Assembly (NCBI RefSeq): GCF_020685205.1
Contig: NZ_JAJERB010000004.1
Coordinates: 124,001 to 188,000 of the forward strand
Source: Hymenobacter translucens
GTDB lineage: Bacteria; Bacteroidota; Bacteroidia; Cytophagales; Hymenobacteraceae
DNA length: 64,000 nucleotides
Direction of reading: 5' to 3'
The notes beneath the pieces were generated by a model. That model was not told the origin of the DNA, searched no databases, and saw only the letters and a list, made by a program, of their open reading frames with translations. How positions within the stretch are numbered: the stretch's first letter is position 1; each line of letters opens with the position of its first letter. Position numbers and translations under genes: made by a program. Shown here one piece after another: positions 33,215-40,722 of this stretch.

Positions 33215-34942
33215 ATGGCCAAAACGACCATTGCCGAGCTGCTCGTGGACACCCTGCAGCTGGCCCGCGTCAAACACATCTACGGCGTGGCCGGCGACTC
33301 GCTGAATCCCATTACTGACACGCTCCGCACCCGGGAGGGCATCGAGTGGCTGCCGATGCGGCACGAGGAAACCGGAGCCCTGGCCGCCGGGGCCGAAGCC
33401 CACCTCACCGGCAACCTGACCGTCTGCGCCGGCTCCTGCGGCCCCGGCAACCTCCACCTCATCAACGGCCTCTACGACTGCCACCGCAGCCGGGTGCCGG
33501 TGCTGGCCATTGCCGCCCAGATTCCCGTCGGCGAAATCGGAGGCAACTACTTTCAGGAAACCCACCCCGAGCTGTACTTCCAGGAGTGCAGCCACTTCTG
33601 CCAGGTTATCTCCTCGCCCGAGCAGATGCCCCGCATTCTGGAAATTGCCATCCAGACCGCCCTCACCAAGCGGGGCGTAGCGGTGGTTATCATCTCGGGC
33701 GATGTGATGAAGATGGAAGTGGACAAGGTGGAGCCAAAGATTCCGGCCCTGCGCGGCTTTTCCCGTTTGCGGCCCCAGGATGCCGACCTGCAGGATGCCG
33801 CCGGCTTGCTCAACAGCGCCGGCAAGGTGACCATCTTTGGGGGCGCGGGCTGCGCGGATGCCCACACTGAGTTATTAGAACTAGCCGAAGCTCTGAAAGC
33901 GCCCATCGTGCACGCCCTGCGCGGCAAAGAGTTTATCGAGCCCAACAACCCATACGATGTGGGCCTGACCGGCCTGCTGGGCTTTGCCTCGGGCTACCAC
34001 GCCATCCGGGAGTGCGACGTGCTGCTGCTGCTCGGCACCGACTTTCCCTACCGGCAGTTCTACCCCGAAGATGCCAAGGTGATTCAGGTGGACGTCCGGG
34101 CCGAGAACCTGGGCCGCCGCACCCACGTGGACCTGGGTTTGGCCGGCGATGTGGGCGAAACGTTGCGCGGGCTGCTGCCTCTGCTCGATGTCAAGCAGGA
34201 CCGCGACTTTCTGGATAAGGCCCTCGACCACTACAAAACCTCCCGGGAGAACCTCGACGATATGGCCACCGGCACGCCCGGCAAGCCCAACATCCATCCC
34301 CAGTACCTCACCCGCCTGCTCAGCGACCTTGCCACGGAGGACGCCATCTTCACCTGCGACGTGGGCACGCCCACCGTCTGGGCTGCCCGCTACCTGAAAA
34401 TGAACGGCAAGCGCCGCCTGCTAGGCTCGTTCAACCATGGTACCATGGCCAACGCCATGCCCCAGGCCATCGGCGCCCAGCTCGCCTACCCCGGCCGGCA
34501 GGTGATTTCGATGTCGGGCGACGGGGGCTTTGCCATGCTGATGGGCGACTTTCTGACGCTGAAGCAGCTGAACGTGCCGGTAAAGATTGTTATCTACAAC
34601 AACAGCGCCTTGGGCTTCGTGGAGCTGGAAATGAAGGAGGCCGGGCTGGTCAGCTACGGTACCTCCCTGACCAACCCCAACTTCGCCGAGCTGGCCACTG
34701 GCTGTGGCGTGAAGAGCTTCCGGATCGAAGATCCCGCCGACCTATCCGCCCAACTCGCCGAGGCCTTGGCCTATGACGGTCCGGCGCTGATTGACGTAGT
34801 CGTGAACCCGCTGGAGCTGTCGATGCCGCCCACGATTGAGGTCAAGCAGGCGGCGGGTTTCAGCCTTTATGCCCTGAAAGCCGTCATGAGCGGGCGTGGG
34901 GATGAGGTGCTGGAGCTGGCGGCCAGCAACCTGCTGCGCTAA
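33215..34942 (+). CDS. poxB: thiamine diphosphate-dependent pyruvate dehydrogenase (quinone) / pyruvate oxidase
   Basis: A 575-residue three-domain ThDP enzyme. The N-terminal catalytic Glu lies in MRHEETGALAA (about 51). A central FAD/nucleotide-binding-like domain follows. The C-terminal ThDP motif runs from GDG (about 436) to NN (about 463). Length and motifs match PoxB, which decarboxylates pyruvate to acetate and passes electrons to the quinone pool. A C-terminal segment of about 20 residues could be the membrane-binding helix. It is a single gene with no nearby partner. Confidence 0.87.
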   Translation: MAKTTIAELLVDTLQLARVKHIYGVAGDSLNPITDTLRTREGIEWLPMRHEETGALAAGAEAHLTGNLTVCAGSCGPGNLHLINGLYDCHRSRVPVLAIAAQIPVGEIGGNYFQETHPELYFQECSHFCQVISSPEQMPRILEIAIQTALTKRGVAVVIISGDVMKMEVDKVEPKIPALRGFSRLRPQDADLQDAAGLLNSAGKVTIFGGAGCADAHTELLELAEALKAPIVHALRGKEFIEPNNPYDVGLTGLLGFASGYHAIRECDVLLLLGTDFPYRQFYPEDAKVIQVDVRAENLGRRTHVDLGLAGDVGETLRGLLPLLDVKQDRDFLDKALDHYKTSRENLDDMATGTPGKPNIHPQYLTRLLSDLATEDAIFTCDVGTPTVWAARYLKMNGKRRLLGSFNHGTMANAMPQAIGAQLAYPGRQVISMSGDGGFAMLMGDFLTLKQLNVPVKIVIYNNSALGFVELEMKEAGLVSYGTSLTNPNFAELATGCGVKSFRIEDPADLSAQLAEALAYDGPALIDVVVNPLELSMPPTIEVKQAAGFSLYALKAVMSGRGDEVLELAASNLLR

Positions 34943-35157
34943 GGCCCGGTTCACCTTAAAACACAATAACTGCTTACCCCCGCGGCTTTTTGTGCGATAT
35001 TGCCACTTAATTGGCCGCTGCCGGTTGGGTGAACGATAGTTAGGCCGTACGCTGTTGCTAAACGATGGGAGCTATCCGGCCGGGAGCATATGTTGCCCAG
35101 GCCGCGTACCCGGCTCCGAATACCCTGAGCGGCAGGTGCGCCGTGCTTCTAGATTGA

Positions 35158-36054
35158 ATGACGAACAAAGAGATTAAAGCCCTTATTTCCCTGCTCGACG
35201 ATCCGGAAATCGCGCCGCAGATTCAGGAAAAGATTCAAACCCTGGGCGAGAGTATTATTCCGTTTCTGGAGGAGTCCTGGGAAGAAAGCCTGGACCCCCA
35301 GCAGCAGCAGCGTCTTGAAGACCTGATTCACAACCTGCAGTTCGATGGCCTGCAGCAGCGCCTGCGCGTGTGGCGCGACTCCGGGGGCGAAAACCTGCTC
35401 GAGGGCATGTGGTTGCTCAACTCCTACCAGTACCCCGACGCCGACCTGCAGGCCCTGAACCGGGCCATCGAGCAGCTGCGCTTCGAAGCCTGGACCCTGC
35501 TGGGCGACACCCTGCACCCGGCCGATCAGGTGCAGGCCCTCAACTACGTGCTGTTCCGGACCCATAAGTTTTCGGCCAACACCCAGAACTTTCATTCCCC
35601 GGCCAACTCCATGCTCCATCTGGTGCTGGAAACCCGGCGCGGCAATCCGCTTACCCTGTGCGTGATTTACCTGCTGGTAGCGCAGCGCCTGGGCTTACCG
35701 GTGTACGGGGTGAACCTCCCCAACCTGTTTGTGCTCACCTACCGGCCCGCGCTGCCCGGGGCCGAGCCGTTTTACATCAACTGCTACAACCGCGGCCTCA
35801 TTCTATCCCGCACCGATATCGAGCACTACGTGGGCCAGCTCAACCTCTCGCCCAACGACATCTTCTACGAGCCCTGTTCCCACCTCGACATTGTGCGCCG
35901 GGCGCTGCGCAATCTGGTGCTGAGCTTCGAGAAGATGCAGGAGCCGCGCAAGGCCGCCGAGGTAGGCAAGCTGCTGGCCATCCTCACCGATGAAGAGCAG
36001 CCCAACCCGGCTGCGGAAAGTGAGGAAGCCGATGAGGACGAAGACGAAGAATAG
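35158..36054 (+). CDS. SirB1-like transglutaminase-family protein
   Basis: A 298-residue soluble protein. The central region (about 125-210) has the SirB1/transglutaminase-like segment with N-P-L-T-L-C, a potential nucleophile Cys, and G-L-P-V-Y-G-V-N-L-P. An acidic tail of about 25 residues ends the protein. SirB1-family proteins lack an agreed function and many are probably non-catalytic. ATG 35158 begins directly in the first helix. The 215-bp region upstream shows no signal I can name. Confidence 0.75.
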   Translation: MTNKEIKALISLLDDPEIAPQIQEKIQTLGESIIPFLEESWEESLDPQQQQRLEDLIHNLQFDGLQQRLRVWRDSGGENLLEGMWLLNSYQYPDADLQALNRAIEQLRFEAWTLLGDTLHPADQVQALNYVLFRTHKFSANTQNFHSPANSMLHLVLETRRGNPLTLCVIYLLVAQRLGLPVYGVNLPNLFVLTYRPALPGAEPFYINCYNRGLILSRTDIEHYVGQLNLSPNDIFYEPCSHLDIVRRALRNLVLSFEKMQEPRKAAEVGKLLAILTDEEQPNPAAESEEADEDEDEE

Positions 36055-36090
36055 CGTCTGCTTTAGAGCTTCCCGGTGAATAGAGAAAAA

Positions 36091-36129
36091 CAGCAAGCCC
36101 CGATGTACCGCGTACATCGGGGCTTGCTG
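36091..36129 (-). terminator. terminator of the redoxin gene
   Basis: Perfect 18-bp arms (36091-36108, 36112-36129) with a 3-nt loop, followed by five T on the minus strand. Confidence 0.85.
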
Positions 36130-36153
36130 CATGAATAGAAATGCGGTTAGCCG

Positions 36154-36771
36154 TTAGGGCTTCTTGATCAGGCAGCCGGCGGCGCGTCGGTCGGTTACCG
36201 CAATGGTTTTGCCGGCCAGCAAGCTTTCCAGAGCCTGGTTCAGATACCGGTCCTTCACGTAGGCCTCTACCTGCGGGTTATCGTCGATGGCACCTTTGTA
36301 GCGCACCACAAAGCCATTGCCAGCCGGTTGCAGGACCACTACCTCCGGGGTTTTCGTGGCGCCCAGCAGCGTTGCTACTTTCTGGGTCTCATCGGTCAGA
36401 TAAGGAAAGTCGGAGCCGTCACCGGTCGTTTTGAGCTTTATCTTCTCCACGTCAGCATCCAAAGCCGTGGCTTCCAGGTTGATGGGCGCCTTGATGAACA
36501 GAAACTGCACGCCCCGGCTGCTGTAAGCCGAATTCAGGGTGTTCAGACGGGTCTGGTAGAGCTTGGAAAAAGCACAGGACGGATTCACAAACACCACCAC
36601 CACGGCCTTGCTTCCGGCGAAGCTGCGCAAGTGCATTTCCGTATTGTCGCCGGTGCGCAGGGCGAAATCGGTGACCGTGGAGCTACCCGACTGGGCCTGG
36701 GCCACGCCAACGGCGACAGTGCAGAACAGCAGCGCCGCAGCGGCTACAATGGAAATTCGACGAAAAGACAT
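36154..36771 (-). CDS. exported redoxin (thioredoxin-fold) protein
   Basis: A 205-residue protein with a signal peptide (about 1-27) and an AhpC/TSA-like fold. The active-site region V-N-P-S-C-A-F-S-K (C71) has one Cys where thioredoxins have CxxC. A second Cys occurs near the C-terminus (AAGCLIKKP, about 200). This arrangement recurs in Bacteroidota periplasmic redoxins. It probably reduces peroxides or disulfides in the periplasm. It is co-directional with, and 11 bp after, the phosphopantetheinyl transferase gene. Confidence 0.8.
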   Translation of the reverse strand: MSFRRISIVAAAALLFCTVAVGVAQAQSGSSTVTDFALRTGDNTEMHLRSFAGSKAVVVVFVNPSCAFSKLYQTRLNTLNSAYSSRGVQFLFIKAPINLEATALDADVEKIKLKTTGDGSDFPYLTDETQKVATLLGATKTPEVVVLQPAGNGFVVRYKGAIDDNPQVEAYVKDRYLNQALESLLAGKTIAVTDRRAAGCLIKKP

Positions 36772-36782
36772 GGGAGCAGGAA

Positions 36783-37454
36783 TCAGAGGGGGAGCGGAAC
36801 AGAGGCGGTTTCGAGACAGTACGTAAGCACGTAGTCGGTGGCCAGCCGCTGGTAATGAATCTGGTGTTGGCTGCGGAAGTTTTCTACGAGCAGGTGCCCC
36901 GTCAAAACACCTGCCTTCCGCAACCTGAACGGGTCGAGCAAAAGCTGCTCTCTGAACACCAGGCCCCGGCGGCTATGCAGCTTGTAGAGCGTCTCCTTGG
37001 CACTCCAATAGAGACTAAACTTCGCTGCGTCGTCGCCGGCGTCGGCTCGTTCCGATTCAGCTAAGAATCTGGGAGCCAACTTTTGCGCTTTCTCCCGGAT
37101 GCACTCAACATCTGTGCCAACCCGGCCCCGGGTGGAAACAACGGCGGCCACCCAGGCGCCGGAATGGGAAAGGGAAAGCGCCAGTTCAGGCTGGTGCTGA
37201 AAGTAGGGACGGCCGTTTTCGTCGTTGCCGATGGGGGCATCAACTGCGCCGGGCAGCGTCCGGAGCACGGTGTGGGCCAGCACCCGCCCGGCCAGCCACT
37301 CGGCCCGGCGCTGGGCATGGGTAATTGGTGGCTGCCGGGTTTCATACTCGGCGGCGTAGGGGAGGAGAGGCAGCAGCGCCGACGGCTCCTCCGTAAGCTG
37401 CCATAAACCCAGGGCGGCGCAATCGGACAGAGGCTGGATGGAATGAAGCGGCAT
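36783..37454 (-). CDS. 4'-phosphopantetheinyl transferase superfamily protein
   Basis: A 223-residue Sfp-type enzyme. Conserved motifs are GRPYF (about 81), SLSHSG (about 93), GTDVE (about 113) and WSAKETLYK (about 149). The acidic Mg ligands are in GTDVE and KE. It transfers phosphopantetheine from CoA to carrier proteins. The carrier is unknown. Confidence 0.9.
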   Translation of the reverse strand: MPLHSIQPLSDCAALGLWQLTEEPSALLPLLPYAAEYETRQPPITHAQRRAEWLAGRVLAHTVLRTLPGAVDAPIGNDENGRPYFQHQPELALSLSHSGAWVAAVVSTRGRVGTDVECIREKAQKLAPRFLAESERADAGDDAAKFSLYWSAKETLYKLHSRRGLVFREQLLLDPFRLRKAGVLTGHLLVENFRSQHQIHYQRLATDYVLTYCLETASVPLPL

Positions 37455-37541
37455 AGCGGGCGACGGGCACGAACCCGGTCAGCAGATCAAACCTGGGAAA
37501 TCCGGGGCTAACTTACGCCCTCAATTCTCATCCCTGGCACC

Positions 37542-38486
37542 ATGCCCATGCTTTTTCGGCCGGAGGTAGCGAAAGTGGCCCAGCTCAGCGGCCACCGCGA
37601 CTGCGTGTACGCCCTAGCCGGCACGCCTACCGGCGACACGATCTACTCGGCCGGGGCCGACGGCTTTGTCGTGGCCTGGAGCGTGACGCAGCCCGAGCAG
37701 GATGGGGAATTGGTAGCCCGGGTCGAAAACTCAGTGTATGCGCTGCGCTGCCTGCCGGAGCGCAACCTGCTGCTCATTGGCCACAACTACCAGGGCGTGC
37801 AGGTTATCGACCTGGCAGCCCGGAAGCTGGTTTTTGCCACCGCCCTGCCGCCCCTGGCCATCTTCGACCTGGCGCACTCTGCCGTGCGGCAGCGGGTGTA
37901 TGTGGCCCTGGCCGACGGAACCCTGGCCGTGCTGTACGCCGACGATTTCCGGGTGGAAAAGCTGATCCGCCTCGCCGACAAAAGTCTGCGCTGCCTGGCC
38001 GTGCACGAGCAGCGCGGTGAGCTGGCCGTGGGCAGCAGCGACGCGCTGATCCGGATTCTGGACCTGACTACGCTGGAAGTAAAGCGCGAGCTGCCGGGTT
38101 CCACCAATTCCGTATTTACCGCCGCCTACTCGCCCGACGGCCGGTGGCTGCTGACGGCGGGCCGCGACGCTCACCTGCGGATCTGGGACGTGCAGCGGGG
38201 CTACGCCGAGCACCACAGTATCGTAGCTCACCTGTTCGCCATCAACCACCTTGCTTTCAGCCCCGACGGGCAGCTTTTTGCCACCTGCAGCATGGATAAG
38301 TCGATCAAGGTGTGGGATGCCGACGACTTCCGGCTGCTGCGCGTGGTGGATAAGGCCCGACACGCCGGGCACGGCACTTCGGTAAACAAGTTATTTTGGT
38401 CGGGCGCCCAGAATAGGCTAGTTTCGTGTAGCGACGACCGCAGTCTGGCCGTGTGGGACGTGAGTCGGGGAGAAGTTAGGAGCTAG
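37542..38486 (+). CDS. WD40 repeat protein
   Basis: A 314-residue cytoplasmic beta-propeller with about seven WD40-like blades. Clear repeats include GHRDCVYALAGTPTG and SPDGRWLLTAGRDAHLRIWD, and the protein ends in a SLAVWDVS blade. It is likely a protein-interaction scaffold. Its last codons and stop lie within heptad array B, so the true end may have been altered by the repeat. It is co-directional with the DivIVA gene downstream. Confidence 0.87.
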   Translation: MPMLFRPEVAKVAQLSGHRDCVYALAGTPTGDTIYSAGADGFVVAWSVTQPEQDGELVARVENSVYALRCLPERNLLLIGHNYQGVQVIDLAARKLVFATALPPLAIFDLAHSAVRQRVYVALADGTLAVLYADDFRVEKLIRLADKSLRCLAVHEQRGELAVGSSDALIRILDLTTLEVKRELPGSTNSVFTAAYSPDGRWLLTAGRDAHLRIWDVQRGYAEHHSIVAHLFAINHLAFSPDGQLFATCSMDKSIKVWDADDFRLLRVVDKARHAGHGTSVNKLFWSGAQNRLVSCSDDRSLAVWDVSRGEVRS

Positions 38487-38631
38487 AAGTCAGGAGTTAG
38501 GATATAAAAATGGTTGCACTCAGTGCGTGCAAGCCCTGTCTTAGCTCTTTGCTGATTCCTGCTTCGTCCTAATTTCCCGACAGCCGCACGCTTGACTCAG
38601 ACTCCTGGCTCCTAACTCCTAGTTCTTAGCT
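38474..38631. repeat. inverted pair of AGTTAGG-like heptad arrays (element B)
   Basis: The left array (38474-38501) has four 7-bp units. The right array (38597-38631) has five units on the other strand. A spacer of about 95 bp separates them. The element begins inside the WD40 coding sequence, supplying its stop codon, and ends 5 bp before the DivIVA ATG. Confidence 0.78.
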
Positions 38632-38636
38632 CCTCC

Positions 38637-39638
38637 ATGAAAATTACCGCCCTCGACATCCGGCAGAAAACGTTTGAGAAAGCCTTCCGGGGTCTTGACC
38701 AACACGAAGTGCAGGCCTTCCTGCTCACGCTTTCCCAGCAGTGGGAGCGGATGGGCGACGAAAACCGCGAGCTGCGCCTGAAGCTGGAACACGCCACCCA
38801 GGAAGTGCAGAAGATGCGGGAAGTGGAAACCTCGCTTTACCGGACCCTCAAGACGGCGGAAGATACCGGCAATAGCATTACGGAGCAGGCCTCGCGCGAT
38901 GCCGAGCTACGGGTGCGGGAAGCCCAGCTGAAAGCGGACCAGCTGCTGTCCGACGCCCGGCAGCGGGCCCGCTCGGTGCTCGACGATGCCTACAAGCAGG
39001 CCGAGAAGACGGTGGTGGATATGCAGACTGAAGTAAACGGGCTCGGTCAGGAATGCCAGCGGCTGGAGCAGGTGCTCGAAGGCCTCGTGCGCGACCTGCA
39101 GCGCCTGGGCACCGACGCCTTGGCAAAAGTGGAAAAGGCCCAGGCTCGGCCCAAGCCCTCGACGGCCGCCATCCTTTCCCGGGCCGCGAACGTAAAGGTG
39201 AATCGTCCTGAACCTTCACCCGAAACCCCTTCGCCCGTGTTCATAAGCTCCTCTTCATCTTCTGCAGCCGCTGCCATTGCCCCCACCGCCCCGGGCGCGC
39301 CGGCCGGCCGCAGCATCGACCTGCCCACTGACCGTCCCATTGGCCCCCAGCCCGGGCAGAACCCGCAGCCTCAGCCCGGCGCACCGGAGTTTGACCCCAC
39401 CCGGCCGTCGGAAAATCCGGGCGTTTCGGAGCCTTCCCGCATCTACCAGCCCGAGCCCGCCCGGGTGCCCGAGCCGACTGGCCCGCAGGTTGAGCCCACC
39501 CGCCCGGATATCCAGCCGGTAGGCCCCAGCCGCCCGGAAATCGAGCAGCCAAGCCCGGCGCCCCAGCCCGGTGGCAACCCCGGCATGGTCGTAGCCGAGC
39601 CCGTGGAGGCAGAAAAATCGTTTTTCGACGAAATCTAA
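38637..39638 (+). CDS. DivIVA domain protein with proline-rich tail
   Basis: A 333-residue protein. Residues 1-60 form the DivIVA lipid-binding domain (ITALDIRQKTFEKAFRGLD). A coiled coil follows (about 40-165). The last 160 residues are disordered and rich in Pro, Glu, Gln and Ser, ending in the short aromatic motif SFFDEI. DivIVA proteins mark curved or polar membranes. Here the role is unknown. The tail may act as a tether with a terminal binding peptide. A terminator follows. Confidence 0.87.
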   Translation: MKITALDIRQKTFEKAFRGLDQHEVQAFLLTLSQQWERMGDENRELRLKLEHATQEVQKMREVETSLYRTLKTAEDTGNSITEQASRDAELRVREAQLKADQLLSDARQRARSVLDDAYKQAEKTVVDMQTEVNGLGQECQRLEQVLEGLVRDLQRLGTDALAKVEKAQARPKPSTAAILSRAANVKVNRPEPSPETPSPVFISSSSSSAAAAIAPTAPGAPAGRSIDLPTDRPIGPQPGQNPQPQPGAPEFDPTRPSENPGVSEPSRIYQPEPARVPEPTGPQVEPTRPDIQPVGPSRPEIEQPSPAPQPGGNPGMVVAEPVEAEKSFFDEI

Positions 39639-39665
39639 GCATCGATCAGCACCAGCTGATTCCTT

Positions 39666-39693
39666 AAAGCCTGCCCCTTGGGGCAGGCTTTTT
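39666..39693 (+). terminator. rho-independent terminator after the DivIVA gene
   Basis: Perfect 12-bp arms (39666-39677, 39680-39691) with a 2-nt loop and T-run. Confidence 0.88.
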
Positions 39694-39695
39694 GG

Positions 39696-39724
39696 TTGGC
39701 AGCCCGCCCCAGCGCCTACCTTTG
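39696..39724 (+). promoter_or_regulatory. promoter of folB
   Basis: TTG (39696-39698), 18 nt, then TACCTTTG (39717-39724), an exact -7 match. An overlapping TTG at 39692 would give 22 nt. The leader is about 45 nt. Confidence 0.65.
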
Positions 39725-39772
39725 GGCCTGACGGCCTGCCCCGGCCCTTTCTCACCTCTTAACATCACGACC

Positions 39773-40144
39773 ATGGGCCAGATTGCACTGGAAGGAATGG
39801 AGTTTTTCGCCTTTCACGGCTACTACGACGAGGAACAGAAAATCGGCAACAAGTACGGGGTCGACCTCTACATCCGCACCGACCTGTACGGAGCCGGGGC
39901 GTCGGACAAGCTGCAGGAAACGGTGAACTACGAAGTGCTGTACCGCATGGTAGCCGAGGAAATGCGGGCCCCGGCCCGCCTGCTCGAGCACGTGGGCTAC
40001 CGGGTGATGGACCGGGTGATGGTCGAGTTTCCGCACGTACGGTCGGTGAAGGTGTGCGTGTCCAAGTTCAACCCGCCTTTGGGCGGAATCTGTCACCGGG
40101 CCCGGATTACGCTGAAGCGCCGCCGCGCCGAGCAACCTAGCTAA
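39773..40144 (+). CDS. folB: dihydroneopterin aldolase
   Basis: A 123-residue T-fold enzyme that converts dihydroneopterin to 6-hydroxymethyl-dihydropterin in folate synthesis. Hallmarks are GMEFFAFHGYYDEEQKIG (about 7-24, with the catalytic Glu) and E-T-V-N-Y near 50. A conserved Lys occurs in V-C-V-S-K-F-N-P-P. ATG 39773 is chosen over an open extension to 39692 that overlaps the promoter. It is the only other folate gene here besides folE. Confidence 0.92.
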   Translation: MGQIALEGMEFFAFHGYYDEEQKIGNKYGVDLYIRTDLYGAGASDKLQETVNYEVLYRMVAEEMRAPARLLEHVGYRVMDRVMVEFPHVRSVKVCVSKFNPPLGGICHRARITLKRRRAEQPS

Positions 40145-40207
40145 CCTTATTTCCATCCTTGGATAAGCTGCTGGCATTCATGCGGCTGACCGGAGGCGTA
40201 AATTATA

Positions 40208-40223
40208 TACGAATAAATTCGTA
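40208..40223. promoter_or_regulatory. BlaI-type operator 1 (TACGA-N6-TCGTA)
   Basis: A 16-bp palindrome with perfect 5-bp arms, upstream of the -33 element of the blaI promoter. It is the first of three equivalent sites. Confidence 0.75.
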
Positions 40224-40230
40224 GTAGCTA

Positions 40231-40261
40231 TTGCATCTACGATGACGTTCGTATATGTTTG
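40231..40261 (+). promoter_or_regulatory. promoter of the blaI/M56 operon
   Basis: TTG (40231-40233), 20 nt, then TATGTTTG (40254-40261), an exact consensus. Operator 2 lies in the spacer and operator 3 just downstream of the -7, so repressor binding would block polymerase. Confidence 0.75.
40238..40253. promoter_or_regulatory. BlaI-type operator 2 (TACGA-N6-TCGTA)
   Basis: A 16-bp palindrome with perfect arms, entirely within the promoter spacer and starting 30 bp after operator 1. Confidence 0.78.
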
Positions 40262-40264
40262 CTG

Positions 40265-40280
40265 TACGAATACCTTCGTA
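40265..40280. promoter_or_regulatory. BlaI-type operator 3 (TACGA-N6-TCGTA)
   Basis: A 16-bp palindrome with perfect arms, 27 bp after operator 2 and over the predicted transcription start. Confidence 0.75.
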
Positions 40281-40299
40281 CGCACCTAAACCTGACGCA

Positions 40300-40722
40300 A
40301 TGAGTAAGCCGCATATCCCGAAACCAACCGAGTCGGAGCTTGAAATCCTGCAGGTGCTCTGGCAGCACGGACCCACGACCGTTCGGTTTGTAAACGACGA
40401 ACTGAGCCGCAAGCGCGACATCGGCTACACCACCACCCTGAAGCTGTTGCAGCTGATGCTCGACAAAGGGCTGGTGTTGCGCGACGACGACAGCCGCACC
40501 CATGTGTACCGCGCCGCAGTGCGGGAAGAGGAAACCCAGGGCTTGTTGCTCGACCGGCTGATGAACTCTGCTTTCGGTGGTTCGGCCCTGAAGCTGGTAA
40601 TGCAGGCATTGGGCAACAAGCGCACCTCTCAGGAGGAGCTGCAGCAGATCCGGACACTGCTCAATAACATGGAAGAACAGAAAGGCGCCAACGAGAAACC
40701 CGACTCCAATGAACTGGCTTGA
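40300..40722 (+). CDS. BlaI/MecI/CopY family transcriptional repressor
   Basis: A 140-residue winged-helix protein beginning KPTESELEILQVLW, the standard BlaI helix 1. The recognition helix (about 41-55) contains GYTTTLKLLQLM. A C-terminal dimerisation helix with a potential cleavage region follows. Such repressors bind palindromes of TAC(A)-N-TGTA type and are inactivated by proteolysis triggered by a BlaR/MecR-like M56 protein. Three palindromes overlap its promoter, so it is probably autoregulated. It overlaps the M56 gene by 14 nt. Confidence 0.92.
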   Translation: MSKPHIPKPTESELEILQVLWQHGPTTVRFVNDELSRKRDIGYTTTLKLLQLMLDKGLVLRDDDSRTHVYRAAVREEETQGLLLDRLMNSAFGGSALKLVMQALGNKRTSQEELQQIRTLLNNMEEQKGANEKPDSNELA

